A stretch of DNA of 64,000 nucleotides from DAOSCP01 sp035379625 (GTDB taxonomy: Bacteria > Bacteroidota > Ignavibacteria > Ignavibacteriales > DAOSCP01): contig DAOSVM010000008.1 in the NCBI GenBank assembly GCA_035379625.1, positions 25,057-89,056 of the forward strand, given 5' to 3'. Each line of letters begins with the position of its first letter. The first letter of the stretch is position 1. Positions 17,747-27,629 of this stretch are shown piece after piece. The translations under genes and the position numbers were made by a program. Under the pieces are notes generated by a model that had not been told where the DNA came from, ran no database searches, and saw nothing but the letters and a program-made list of their open reading frames with translations.

Positions 17747-18883
17747 TTATTCACCATTATATGGATTATTTAAATAAGTTTGAGCATATGAATGTGAATC
17801 TTTATAATCAGGTATTTTAAGTACTTCTTTATATAAAGCAATTGCTTCTTGTCTTCTTTTCATTATATCGTATATATTAGCGAGGTATAATTTAGAAAGT
17901 GCTAAAAATCCAGAATTTTTATCGCTTAATTTATTTGACATTTCAATAGATTTATTAAAATATATTTCTGCTTTAAGATAATCTCTTTGAATTTTATTTG
18001 AAACTGCAGCATAATAAAATATTTCTCTTTTTACACTGAAAGAAAGTTTTATTTTATCGGCATTAATTATGTTAATCAATTTTTCATAAACATCAATTGC
18101 ATTATCAATATTCCAAGTAATATAACTTAGCTTGGCATAATATCGTTGAAAAACGACATTTTCTGGAAAAGTTTCATATAAAATCCTTGAATACTCAAAT
18201 GCTTTATAAGGTAACTGTTCGTAATTTAAAAAAGAAGTCATTAAAAAATACATTGCTTCGTATCTAGAAAATTTACCATTATTAGCAACATTTATTAATT
18301 GTTCAAGCCCTAAATTTTTATCACCTTTTGGGAAAAGAGAAAGGAAAGGCTTAATAATGGGAAATTTGTCAGGTACAACAGATAAATAATAGTTATAGAT
18401 TCCAAAACCTAAAAGCACATCAATATTTTTAGGATTTAATTGATATAATTTTTCTATCAAAGGGTAAGCTGATAAAGCATCATCAGCTGCTTTTAACCAA
18501 CTATCTCGAAGAGCTCTTAATCTACCACGATAACCAATTGCTCCTGCCTTAAAAAATAAAGCAATTTCGTTATTTGGATTTTGTTTCAATATCTCATCGC
18601 ATTGAAATATTATATCTTCAAGTTTATCAAAAAAGATTTCATCCTTATCTGTATTATCCAAATTGATAAGAATCTTCCACCAATCGCACATTGCAAGGAA
18701 GAATTTGCCACCAGGATAATCAGGATAATCTGCGATAATATTTCGAAAGTGCCTTTCGGCACTTTCAAAATCAAGTTTATAAATCAAACTAATTCCATTT
18801 TGTATAAGTGTATCAGTAGGAATAGCCTTTTGCGAGAAAATTTGAGAAGATATAAACAACAGAATATAAACTACTTTTTTCAT
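17747..18883 (-). CDS. Secreted tetratricopeptide-repeat protein
   Basis: A 378-residue protein with a cleavable signal peptide (MKKVVYILLFISSQIFSQ) and several helix-turn-helix repeats of TPR type. Examples are FESAERHFRNIIADYPDYPGG, ALFFKAGAIGYRGRL, LYETFPENVVFQRYYAKLSY and AEIYFNKSIEMSNKL. It is probably a periplasmic scaffold; no catalytic motif is seen. It is the gene between clpX and the Spx-like gene on the minus strand, 32 bases downstream of clpX. A link to ClpX, such as in Spx turnover, is an attractive but unsupported idea. Confidence 0.78.
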   Translation of the reverse strand: MKKVVYILLFISSQIFSQKAIPTDTLIQNGISLIYKLDFESAERHFRNIIADYPDYPGGKFFLAMCDWWKILINLDNTDKDEIFFDKLEDIIFQCDEILKQNPNNEIALFFKAGAIGYRGRLRALRDSWLKAADDALSAYPLIEKLYQLNPKNIDVLLGFGIYNYYLSVVPDKFPIIKPFLSLFPKGDKNLGLEQLINVANNGKFSRYEAMYFLMTSFLNYEQLPYKAFEYSRILYETFPENVVFQRYYAKLSYITWNIDNAIDVYEKLINIINADKIKLSFSVKREIFYYAAVSNKIQRDYLKAEIYFNKSIEMSNKLSDKNSGFLALSKLYLANIYDIMKRRQEAIALYKEVLKIPDYKDSHSYAQTYLNNPYNGE

Positions 18884-18915
18884 AAGTTATGGTTTAAAAT
18901 TAAAATATTCCTAAA

Positions 18916-20187
18916 TCAAGATGCGTTACTTTTTCGTTTCTCTCTTGGTTCATAAATCGGTAATTTATTTTCGAGAACAACTTCTTTTGTAATAATTACA
19001 GTTTTAACATTTTTCATACTAGGTACTTCATACATAATATCAAGCAAAATATTTTCAACAATAGATCTCAAACCACGAGCACCGGTTTTCCTTTCAAGAG
19101 CCAACTCTGCAATAGCGTCAATAGCTTCTGGTTCAAATATTAAATCAACATTTTCGTGTTTAAATAATTTTATATATTGTTTGATAATCGCATTTTTAGG
19201 TTCAAGAAGAATTCTTTTCAAAGTTTCTTTATTCATAGATTCTAATGGTGCTACAACTGGTATTCGTCCTACAAATTCTGGAATTAAACCAAATTTTACT
19301 AAATCGTGTGGCTGTATAAGAGCTAATAATTCATCTTCAGTTAAATTTTTATAGCTATCATTTCCATCGACATTAAAACCAATTTTATATTTATTTGTTC
19401 TTCTTGCAATAATTTCAGTTATTCCTTCAAAAGCACCACCGCATATAAAAAGGATATTTTTAGTATTAACGTAAATTAGACTTTGTTCAGGATGTTTCCT
19501 ACCACCTTTTGGTGGTACACCAACCACGGTACCTTCTAAAATTTTTAGCAAAGCTTGTTGAACACCTTCACCAGACACATCTCGTGTTATCGATCTACTT
19601 TCACTTTTTCGAGCAATTTTATCGATTTCATCAATGTAAACAATTCCTTTTTCGGCTTTTTTTACATCCATATCGCAATTTTGAAGAAGTCTTAAAATTA
19701 CATTTTCAACATCATCTCCAACATAACCTGCTTCTGTTAAAGTTGTAGCATCAGCAATTGCAAATGGAACATTAAGCATTTTAGCAAGTGATTGTGCTAA
19801 AAGAGTTTTTCCTACTCCAGTAGGTCCTACTAACAATATATTACTTTTCTCGATTTCTGTATCGTCATCAGTATCAACAATATTATTCGCATTTATAATT
19901 CTTTTATAATGGTTATATACAGCAACAGACAATATTTTTTTAGCTTTTTCTTGACCAATTACGTAATTATCAAGATATTTTTTTATGGCTTCAGGAGTTT
20001 GCAAATTTGTCGGTAAAGAAAGAGGCATTGACTGATTTTGCAATTTCGTTTTAATTAATTCTGCCCCAGCATTTACACAAATATCACAAATGTAGGCATC
20101 AACTCCTGTTAGCATTAAATTAACTTCGTCAGCAGTTCTCCCGCAAAATGAACATTTTAATTCTTTATTTACACCAGATTTTTTCAT
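18916..20187 (-). CDS. clpX: ATP-dependent Clp protease ATP-binding subunit ClpX
   Basis: ClpX is the AAA+ unfoldase that feeds tagged proteins, including tmRNA-tagged ones, to ClpP. The N-terminal zinc-binding domain has the four-cysteine pattern CSFCGR...CDICV. The AAA+ core has GPTGVGKTLLAQSLA (Walker A), IVYIDEIDKIA (Walker B) and GGRKHPEQ. The pore loop is the GYVGDD segment and sensor 2 lies in the GARGLRSIVE stretch. At 423 residues the length is standard. clpP is not adjacent. A TPR gene ends four bases before the window-right boundary of this gene, so transcription probably runs through from 24.0 kb. Confidence 0.97.
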   Translation of the reverse strand: MKKSGVNKELKCSFCGRTADEVNLMLTGVDAYICDICVNAGAELIKTKLQNQSMPLSLPTNLQTPEAIKKYLDNYVIGQEKAKKILSVAVYNHYKRIINANNIVDTDDDTEIEKSNILLVGPTGVGKTLLAQSLAKMLNVPFAIADATTLTEAGYVGDDVENVILRLLQNCDMDVKKAEKGIVYIDEIDKIARKSESRSITRDVSGEGVQQALLKILEGTVVGVPPKGGRKHPEQSLIYVNTKNILFICGGAFEGITEIIARRTNKYKIGFNVDGNDSYKNLTEDELLALIQPHDLVKFGLIPEFVGRIPVVAPLESMNKETLKRILLEPKNAIIKQYIKLFKHENVDLIFEPEAIDAIAELALERKTGARGLRSIVENILLDIMYEVPSMKNVKTVIITKEVVLENKLPIYEPREKRKSNAS

Positions 20188-20191
20188 TTAG

Positions 20192-21997
20192 TTATTTTTC
20201 CTTTTTTTTAATTAAATTTATATTTTCTATAGACTTGCGAATATACAAAGAATTAGGGAATTTATCAAGGATTATTTCATAGTATAAAATAGCTTGATTA
20301 TCGTCTTTTTTTATATTTCTGTAAATATCACCTAAAATAAACAAACTTTCGTCTTGAAAAATATTTTCATTCTCTGATAATTTTTTTAAATATTTTTCTG
20401 AGGTTTCAATATCATTTTGTAATAATTTAACTTTCGCCATTAGATAGATAGATGCGTCTCTTAAAAGTTGATTTTTTGTTTTAGCAATTACTTCCAACAA
20501 TTCATCTTCAGAATTTTTATAATCTCGCTTAATAAACAAATATTCAGCATTTGCATATTTCAATAAATTTAATGAATCGTTAGTCGTAAAACTAATTATC
20601 GTATTATATAATATTGCATTATTAGCATAATCGGAATTATTATTATTCGAAATATCATCAAAAATATTTTGTGCTTTTGAAAAGTTTCCTTGATAAAACT
20701 CTATGAGAGCATTTTTATACAGAAGAGATAATTTAATATCTGGCGATATCACTTGCGAATTAACAATTAAATTATAAGAATTTTGAAACTCATCTAATCT
20801 ATTCGAAAAAATTAGTAAATCCAGTTTTAATAAATATGCATCAATTTGAATTTTGCCTAAGTTATTCTTTATTAACTCATCACAAATTTTGATTGCATCT
20901 TCATATTTATATAAATTGTATGTAAAAATTTTTGCAATCAAAAGTTTAATTTCTAATGCTAAATTATCATCTTTTTCTTCGGATATTTCTTTTAATCCAT
21001 CTAATACTTGTAAATATTTTTCATCTTTTGGTGTAATTTTATAATCTTTAATTAAATCAATAGGATATAAAACACTATCTTCCAAAATATTATATAATGA
21101 TTTATAATAACCAAATTTAACAGTTCTATTTAAAGAAGATTTAGGGTAACGATTTAAATATTCTTTATAAGCTTTAAGAGCAAACTTATAATTATTAGAG
21201 AAATAACATCTGTTTGCAAAATTATAAATTTCAGTTCCATCTTTATTTCCAATATTGTCCAATTTAAGTACAATATTTAATGCTTTTTCGTATTCATTAG
21301 TAATAGTATAAACTTGATTTAATAATAAGAGTAAATTTTTGTCATCAGTATTTAAATTTTCGAGAGTATTTTTAACAATTTTTGCTGCTTCCTGTGATGC
21401 TGTCATTCTAATAATATTTGAAACAACGAAATCATATTCTTTTGGATTTTTTTTGTAAATATCAATATATTCTAAAGTAGCATCTTTATAATTCATTAGT
21501 AAATAATATAATCTAGCAATTTCGTAACTTATGTAGCTATAATTTGATTTACTTTTTGCAATTTTCAATACGTTTATTGCGTGATCAAATAATCTTAATT
21601 CTATAAAAGAATTGGCAACAATATCATAATAATTATCTGCTAATGTTGCTTTTTGAGTAGCCCTATCCCAAAGTTCAAAGGCTGTTTTATCATTACCGCT
21701 TAAATATTCTGTAGAAGCCATTAAACATAGATTTACCACAGAAGAATCTTTCGCTAAGAACTTACTAATTAAATTACGTGATAAATCATATTTTTTTAGT
21801 TTTACATAACAAGTATTTAATAACTCATACGTTTGTTGGTCATTTGGATAATTTTTATATATCACTTCTAGAATAGATTGAGCTTTTTCAAAATTACTCT
21901 CATCAATAAGTATACGAGCTAATTGTAATTGATTTTGATAGTTCTGAGCGAAAATTTCAAATGTAAAAAATATTAAAAATAAAATATATTTAATCAT
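20192..21997 (-). CDS. Secreted tetratricopeptide-repeat protein
   Basis: A 601-residue protein with a signal peptide (MIKYILFLIFFTFEIFAQ) and TPR-like helix pairs along its full length. Repeats include FEKAQSILEVIYKNYPNDQQTYELL, FDHAINVLKIAKSKSNYSYISYEIARLY, YKDATLEYIDIYKKNP and a last one at ILYYEIILDKFPNSLYIRKSIENI. The spacing resembles BamD/YfgC-type periplasmic scaffolds. No enzyme motif is seen. Its start overlaps the end of the glycosyltransferase gene by four bases (ATGA), so the two are translationally coupled and may serve the same envelope process. It ends four bases before clpX begins. Confidence 0.78.
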   Translation of the reverse strand: MIKYILFLIFFTFEIFAQNYQNQLQLARILIDESNFEKAQSILEVIYKNYPNDQQTYELLNTCYVKLKKYDLSRNLISKFLAKDSSVVNLCLMASTEYLSGNDKTAFELWDRATQKATLADNYYDIVANSFIELRLFDHAINVLKIAKSKSNYSYISYEIARLYYLLMNYKDATLEYIDIYKKNPKEYDFVVSNIIRMTASQEAAKIVKNTLENLNTDDKNLLLLLNQVYTITNEYEKALNIVLKLDNIGNKDGTEIYNFANRCYFSNNYKFALKAYKEYLNRYPKSSLNRTVKFGYYKSLYNILEDSVLYPIDLIKDYKITPKDEKYLQVLDGLKEISEEKDDNLALEIKLLIAKIFTYNLYKYEDAIKICDELIKNNLGKIQIDAYLLKLDLLIFSNRLDEFQNSYNLIVNSQVISPDIKLSLLYKNALIEFYQGNFSKAQNIFDDISNNNNSDYANNAILYNTIISFTTNDSLNLLKYANAEYLFIKRDYKNSEDELLEVIAKTKNQLLRDASIYLMAKVKLLQNDIETSEKYLKKLSENENIFQDESLFILGDIYRNIKKDDNQAILYYEIILDKFPNSLYIRKSIENINLIKKKEK

Positions 21998-24018
21998 TGA
22001 CCTAGTATCACTAAATTTTCTTTTGCAATTTCATTATTTGGATTGATTTCAAGAACTTTTTTTAAAACTCCAATAGAATCATCTTTTTTGCCCATTGTAT
22101 AGAGAGCAACAGCAAAATTTATCAAGAAACTTTCTTCTTGTGGGAAATAATTTAATCCAATTTCTAATAGTTCTATCGCTCTTTCTAAATTATGATCAAT
22201 AGTATTTTCGAATTCATTATTTATAAAATCAATAAATCCTGTTTGCAATTTATTGTTAGTTTTTATTTTATTTTCCCATTTTCTTTTGAATATTTCTTTG
22301 TTTTTGTCGTAAATTTCTTTTGCGGTTAATTCTTGATCATAAAATTTTATTTTTCTATAAGCTTTTATTGAACCACTCCAATGATGTATATAGTCAGTTG
22401 ATGGTATAACATAAGATTTCAAGCCTAATTCTTTTACTTGTAAACCTAAATCCCATTCTTCAAAATAGCAAGGTGTAAAGTCGTTTTCAAATTTAAGTAA
22501 AAAGTTATTAAATAAAGATGTTCTAACCGCAAATAAAAATCCAGAAACTGCATCAACAACTATTGGTTTTTGGAAAGTACCTTTATCAAAATAGATATAA
22601 TCTTTCAGTAAGTCAAATGAAAAGAATGAACCTTGTGGTCCAACAACAGCTGCATCTTTAAATTTATTTAATGCATCTATCAAACTTAAAACGGTATTTT
22701 TACCAATTTTTAAATCAGAATTTAAAATAAAAGTATATTCGGTTCTTGAAATATTTAATCCCACATTCCAAGCTCGTGCAACACCAATATTGGATTTCAT
22801 AATAGCATAATGGTCAATTCTCGGATGATTTTTAATTTCGTTTGCAACTACTTCATTATTAAAAATTATTATAACTTCTCCTTCGATATCTTTCAAATCT
22901 TCTAATAAAGTTTTAATATTAAATTCGCTAGCTGGTGAATAATCTAAAACTGGTACAACAAATGAAGCTTTTGGTAAATTAGTTTTTAATTCTGGTATTT
23001 TGTAATCTAACATATTTTCTTTCTCTACAATATTTGTTTCTGATAATTCTTTCAGCTCGTATGGTGAAAAAGTATTTTTCTTATTCCCGATTAAAATATT
23101 TGTCATATCAATTATTCTATGAATATATTGATGTGCATTATGTACTTTTTTTTGCCCATTTCTTGCAATTTCTTCTCTTAAACTTTCATTTTGCAAATAG
23201 TATTTAGCAATTGAAAGAATGTTATCATCATTATAAATTGCAAAATCTTTCTTATCAGTAAAAAGTATATCCTGAGCGCTATTTTGTGCTAAATCTGTAA
23301 GTAAAAAACTTCCTGTAGAAAGAACTTCAAATAATCTCATATTCAAATCTTTATTTACAGCATTATTAAAAACTATTTTACTTTTACTAAATACATCTGA
23401 CATTTCAAGCCAGAAAGCTCTTTCATAGTGAAGATTTAATTCAGTTTTGAGAATATTTAATAATTTTTCTCTTCGAGAGCCAGGGAAAACTGAACCTACA
23501 AAACCAATATCATACAGTTTTTGATCAGTTGTTTTTTTATGAATATCAATATCACAAGCTAAAGGCAACCAATAGACATTTTTATTACCAGCTTGCTTAA
23601 AAGCATCAATATATTCAATCTGTGCAATGAAAACATAATCAAAAAGTCTTGCCCAGTGCACGTGCCATTCTAAATTTAAGTGACTATCAATTAAATAACA
23701 AACTTTTGGAATTTTTAAAGTATGTAAGTTTGTTGGGAAATAACCTGCAACAGATTCAACCCACAAATAAATATCTGAATTAAAAGTATTTTGAATTTCG
23801 GGAAATAATTTTTGCATATCCGGAGTAAAATCCGTAGGAATTTCCTGATCCAAAATAGGTAATTTCATATTTTGCAAATTCCAACTTGTAATTAGCTCAG
23901 CAGGCAATTTAGGACCAATAGTTTTAATATTGTGAATTTTTCTTAAAGCTCTTTCCCAATAAACTGCAGTTGTAACGGGATAGCTAACATAAGCCATTAA
24001 AATATTTAATTTTTCCAT
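21994..24018 (-). CDS. Two-domain glycosyltransferase (CgeB-like plus GT2) with TPR tail
   Basis: Three parts are visible in 674 residues. Residues 1-310 resemble the CgeB/DUF3880 GT-B type: YLIDSHLNLEWHVHWARLFDYVFIAQ, then GFVGSVFPGSRREKLL, FNNAVNKDLNMRLFEVLSTG and DDNILSIAKYYL. From about residue 350 a GT2 GT-A domain begins at KASFVVPVLDYSP. It has SNIGVARAWNVGLNISRTEYTFILNSDLKIG (DxD-like NSD) and CYFEEWDLGLQVKELGL, the acceptor-side Glu-Glu-Trp-Asp. The last 70 residues form TPR-like helices. Enzymes with this fusion usually glycosylate surface polysaccharides or proteins. The Asn-Ser-Asp in place of Asp-x-Asp is tolerated in the family. The divergent spacer to the next gene is only 53 bases. 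Confidence 0.85.
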   Translation of the reverse strand: MEKLNILMAYVSYPVTTAVYWERALRKIHNIKTIGPKLPAELITSWNLQNMKLPILDQEIPTDFTPDMQKLFPEIQNTFNSDIYLWVESVAGYFPTNLHTLKIPKVCYLIDSHLNLEWHVHWARLFDYVFIAQIEYIDAFKQAGNKNVYWLPLACDIDIHKKTTDQKLYDIGFVGSVFPGSRREKLLNILKTELNLHYERAFWLEMSDVFSKSKIVFNNAVNKDLNMRLFEVLSTGSFLLTDLAQNSAQDILFTDKKDFAIYNDDNILSIAKYYLQNESLREEIARNGQKKVHNAHQYIHRIIDMTNILIGNKKNTFSPYELKELSETNIVEKENMLDYKIPELKTNLPKASFVVPVLDYSPASEFNIKTLLEDLKDIEGEVIIIFNNEVVANEIKNHPRIDHYAIMKSNIGVARAWNVGLNISRTEYTFILNSDLKIGKNTVLSLIDALNKFKDAAVVGPQGSFFSFDLLKDYIYFDKGTFQKPIVVDAVSGFLFAVRTSLFNNFLLKFENDFTPCYFEEWDLGLQVKELGLKSYVIPSTDYIHHWSGSIKAYRKIKFYDQELTAKEIYDKNKEIFKRKWENKIKTNNKLQTGFIDFINNEFENTIDHNLERAIELLEIGLNYFPQEESFLINFAVALYTMGKKDDSIGVLKKVLEINPNNEIAKENLVILGQ

Positions 24019-24071
24019 ATGATTTTATTTTATTTTTTGTTATATTTATCAATTATTTTATTTTTATCTTT

Positions 24072-24647
24072 ATGGATGATAAATCAAAAAATATAAATTA
24101 TATTTACGTAAAAACGGTAATTGCTAAAACTTTTTTACTTCCAAGTGGACCATTAGCTCCATTTATAAAAAATTATTTTACTGAATATGATATTGAAAAT
24201 TTCACTAATGAATTCATATCATTAAAAGCAATCCTTGAAATTTTAAACAAAATATATTTCCATTATGGACCATATTATTTATTCAAAATTGGTGAAATAC
24301 TACCAACCTACATTAATTTTAAAGAAAATATTTTACCAAATTTACCAGTTGCAATTTTAACAATTAACAACGAATATTATCTTCATCATAATATAATTGA
24401 TGATAGACTAAACATTAAAAAATCAGATGTATTAGGGAAATATGAATTATTATTATATGATAGTCAAAAAGTTGTTGTAAAATCTTCTACTCCATATCCT
24501 TGTGATTTTGATAAAGGAATTTTTTATAAAATTGTATCTTATTTCCATCCGTATATTACTATTAAAAATATTTATCACAATCCTAATAAATGCAAACTTT
24601 ATGGTCAAGATTCTTGTATTTATGAATTTAATTTAACCAAATTTTAA
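24072..24647 (+). CDS. Hypothetical cytosolic protein, V4R/heme-NO-like pattern
   Basis: A 191-residue protein without signal or membrane segment. The arrangement loosely resembles V4R (4-vinyl reductase) and H-NOX-like small-molecule sensor folds: a helical first half (GPLAPFIKNYF, then YFHYGPYYLFKIGEILP), a central HHNII, and a C-terminal part with YPCDFDKGIF and CKLYGQDSCIYEF carrying three cysteines. I cannot confirm membership from sequence alone. It stands alone on the plus strand and its last 15 bases overlap the convergent amn gene, so the 3' ends interleave. No terminator is seen between them. Confidence 0.65.
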   Translation: MDDKSKNINYIYVKTVIAKTFLLPSGPLAPFIKNYFTEYDIENFTNEFISLKAILEILNKIYFHYGPYYLFKIGEILPTYINFKENILPNLPVAILTINNEYYLHHNIIDDRLNIKKSDVLGKYELLLYDSQKVVVKSSTPYPCDFDKGIFYKIVSYFHPYITIKNIYHNPNKCKLYGQDSCIYEFNLTKF

Positions 24648-25412
24648 GTGTTTTACAGACTCACCAGAATTTTTAAGCTCAAGCAGGGCTTCGATACCAA
24701 TTTCTAAATGAATTTTTGTATATTCTTTTGTAACAACTTTATCAGATTCTTCAGTTTTAATTCCTTCAGGAGTCATTGGATTATCTGAAACAAGTAATAA
24801 TGCACCATGTGGGATGTCATTTACAAATCCGACAGAGAATAAAGGTGCTGTTTCCATATCAATACATAAGGCTCTAATTTCGCGTAGATATTCTTTAAAT
24901 TCTGAATCATGTTCCCAAACTCTTCTATTTGTAGTATAAACTGTTCCGGTATAATAATCTAATTCTTTCTTTTTAATGATATATGAAACTGCCATTTGTA
25001 ATTTGAATGATGGAAGAGCCGGAACTTCAGGTGGCATATATTCATCACTAGTACCTTCTCCCCTAATTGCTGCAATTGGAAGGATTAAATCACCAAGTTT
25101 TAATTTTTTCTTTAATCCACCACATTTTCCTAAAAATAAAACCGCAGATGGCATAATAGCAGTTAATAAATCCATAACAGTGGCAGCCATTGGGCTTCCC
25201 ATTCCAAAATTTATAATTGTAATACCCTCTGCAGTTGCAGTTTGCATAGGTCTATCTTCACCTAATATAGGAACTGAGAATTTTTCTGAAAACATTTGGA
25301 CATAATTTTTAAAATTGGTTAACAAAATATAGTTACCAAAGTTTTCTAAAGGTGTGCCTGTATATCTTGGAAGCCAATTTTTTACAATTTCTTCTTTAGA
25401 TGTTAATTTCAT
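24633..25412 (-). CDS. amn: AMP nucleosidase
   Basis: This phosphorylase-fold enzyme hydrolyses AMP to adenine and ribose-5-phosphate. It is the short form (259 residues) found in Bacteroidota, lacking the N-terminal regulatory domain of E. coli Amn. Diagnostic stretches are INFGMGSPMAATVMDLL, LFLGKCGGLKKKLKLGDLILP with RGEGTSDEYMPPEVPA, the Met-Glu-Thr of CIDMETAPLFSVGF, and LLVSDNPMTPEGIKTEESD with the catalytic Asp. It is divergent from the radical SAM gene and overlaps the facing gene at its 3' end. Its role is adenylate balance or purine salvage. Confidence 0.93.
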   Translation of the reverse strand: MKLTSKEEIVKNWLPRYTGTPLENFGNYILLTNFKNYVQMFSEKFSVPILGEDRPMQTATAEGITIINFGMGSPMAATVMDLLTAIMPSAVLFLGKCGGLKKKLKLGDLILPIAAIRGEGTSDEYMPPEVPALPSFKLQMAVSYIIKKKELDYYTGTVYTTNRRVWEHDSEFKEYLREIRALCIDMETAPLFSVGFVNDIPHGALLLVSDNPMTPEGIKTEESDKVVTKEYTKIHLEIGIEALLELKNSGESVKHLKFG

Positions 25413-25494
25413 TTTTACACCTTTTAGATAATTAAAAAACGTTCATTAATAATAACTTAATTTTTGATATATTTAAAATAAAATTTTAAAATTT

Positions 25495-27621
25495 ATGAAA
25501 ATTTTACTTATAATTCCACCTTTTACGCAAATTAATACTGTATATCCTTCTATTCTACAGCTTTCAAATTTTCTAAAAAAAAATAATATACAATCTAAAT
25601 GCTTAGATTTATCCAATAAAACATTCTTAAAGATTTTCTCTTCTCAAGGATTGAAAAAATTATTTGATAGTATTGAACCATATAAAATGGATGAATCATC
25701 TTTTCGATTATATAATTTGAGAAAAAAATATATTCACGTAATCGATTTAATTATAAAATTTCTGCAAGGCAAAGATAATTCGTTGGCTTATTATTTTATT
25801 AAACCTGAAAATTTACCGCAAGGTAAATCATTTGAAAACATAAATTATGATATTGTAGAAAGTGATTTTGGTAAATTAAGTGTTATTGATAAAGCTAAAC
25901 ATTTTTGTTCGTTAGTAATTGATGATTTAACATTTTTCATTAAGGAAAATATTAGTGAGCATTTTGAGCTTTCGAAATATGCGGAAAAATTAGCTGAATC
26001 TAATAAAACATTCAACATTTTATACAAAGAAACAACTCGCGATTATAATATTATCGAAGAAACTTTTATTTCTATTGCTCGCGAATATATTGAAGAATTT
26101 AAACCTAATTATGTGGCGTTCAGTATTCCATTTCCGGGAAATTTATTAAGTGCACTAATTATTTCAAAATTTATCAAAAAAAATTATCCCGGTATAAAGA
26201 TTATCTACGGTGGTGGCTATGTTAATACTGAATTAAGACAAATAAAAGAAAAAAGAATTTTTGAATTTTGTGATTTTATAACATTAGATGATGGTGAATT
26301 GCCTTTATTAAATATACTATTGAATGAAAGTAGAGATGAAAAATTGTATATTCGAACGTTTTTTTTGAGTAATAACGCGATAATACATAAGGATAATGCG
26401 CCAATTAAAAATTTAAGCCATGGCGAAATACCTGCACCTGATTATACTGATATAAATCCACAAGATTATCCAGCTTTTTTAGAAATGTTAAATTCTATGC
26501 ACAGATTATGGTCAGATGGTTTTACAAATAAATTGACACTTGCTCATGGATGTTATTGGGCAAAATGCACATTTTGCGATGTGACGCTAGATTACATTGG
26601 TCGTTATAATCCTGCTACTGCATCACAATTGGTTGATAACATTGAACAAATTATACAACAAACAGGTAGAACAAATTTCCATTTTACAGATGAAGCAGCT
26701 CCCCCCGCTCTTTTGAAAAATCTTTCTATTGAACTTTTGAAAAGAAATGTAAAAATAACTTGGTGGGGCAACATAAGGTTCGAAAAATCATTTACACCGG
26801 AGCTAACATATTTAATGGCAAAAGCTGGGTGTATAGCTGTAACTGGTGGGATTGAAGTTGCTAACGAAAGGCTATTAAAACTAATCAATAAAGGTGTTAC
26901 TCTTGAGCAAGCAGCTAATGTCTGCAAAAACTTTAAAGATGCTGGTATTTTGGTTCATGGTTATTTGATGTACGGCTTCCCAACTCAAACAGAACAAGAG
27001 GTTATTGATAGTCTTGAAGTTGTTAGACAATTTTTCTATAACAAATTATTAGATAGCGCGTTTTGGCATCAATTTTCGCTAACAATTCACAGTCCTATAT
27101 ATCAAAATCCTGAGAAATTTAACGTAATTGAGTATGATAATAATTTGAATGATTTTGCAAATAATAATGTTAATTTTAAGTCGTTTCCTAAAATTAAATA
27201 TGATAATTATACCTATGGTCTAGATAAAGCTCTATATAATTTTATGTTAGAAATTGGGTTAAATTGGGATGTAAGGAAATGGTTTAATTTTTCTGTACCT
27301 AAAACAACATTAAATAAGAATTTGATTACTCAATATATCTCCAAACAATATGAACCTAATCTAAATGGTAAAATTTTGCTATGGTTTGAATCTTTGCCAA
27401 TAATTTATCGAAATAAAATTTTATTTCACACTAACGATGCAATTGGTGAATGGGATATTTCAATTGATGAATATAAAGTTTTTAAAAATATTTTTCATAA
27501 AATTGAACACAATAATAATATTGTTAATCTAATTAATTTTGATGAAAATGAATTAAGTTTTATAAAAAATAATTCTGTTTTTAGGGAATTTTTAAATGAA
27601 AAAATCGCAATTATCATATAG
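25495..27621 (+). CDS. B12-binding-domain radical SAM protein
   Basis: The N-terminal region (MKILLIIPPFTQINTVYPSI, then YVAFSIPFPGNLLSALIISKFIKKNYPGIKIIYGGGYVNTE) has the shape of a cobalamin-binding Rossmann domain. The radical SAM core follows with the cluster motif C353-x4-C358-x2-C361 (CYWAKCTFC). Further core strands are FHFTDEAAPP, WWGNIRFE, GCIAVTGGIEVANERLLKLINKG and VHGYLMYGFPTQTEQE. The canonical spacing is CX3CX2C, so one extra residue lies in the first loop; relatives with GCYWxxCxFC are known. The product is unknown. The M28 peptidase follows after eight bases. Confidence 0.87.
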   Translation: MKILLIIPPFTQINTVYPSILQLSNFLKKNNIQSKCLDLSNKTFLKIFSSQGLKKLFDSIEPYKMDESSFRLYNLRKKYIHVIDLIIKFLQGKDNSLAYYFIKPENLPQGKSFENINYDIVESDFGKLSVIDKAKHFCSLVIDDLTFFIKENISEHFELSKYAEKLAESNKTFNILYKETTRDYNIIEETFISIAREYIEEFKPNYVAFSIPFPGNLLSALIISKFIKKNYPGIKIIYGGGYVNTELRQIKEKRIFEFCDFITLDDGELPLLNILLNESRDEKLYIRTFFLSNNAIIHKDNAPIKNLSHGEIPAPDYTDINPQDYPAFLEMLNSMHRLWSDGFTNKLTLAHGCYWAKCTFCDVTLDYIGRYNPATASQLVDNIEQIIQQTGRTNFHFTDEAAPPALLKNLSIELLKRNVKITWWGNIRFEKSFTPELTYLMAKAGCIAVTGGIEVANERLLKLINKGVTLEQAANVCKNFKDAGILVHGYLMYGFPTQTEQEVIDSLEVVRQFFYNKLLDSAFWHQFSLTIHSPIYQNPEKFNVIEYDNNLNDFANNNVNFKSFPKIKYDNYTYGLDKALYNFMLEIGLNWDVRKWFNFSVPKTTLNKNLITQYISKQYEPNLNGKILLWFESLPIIYRNKILFHTNDAIGEWDISIDEYKVFKNIFHKIEHNNNIVNLINFDENELSFIKNNSVFREFLNEKIAIII

Positions 27622-27629
27622 GTGAAAAA

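Noticed and set aside
23891..23900. ATTAGCTCAG inside the fused glycosyltransferase gene, matching the element's left end
   Set aside because: Only ten bases match, the next bases diverge and no hairpin follows. A 10-mer match can occur by chance in 64 kb, unlike the 20-base match plus hairpin in mfd.
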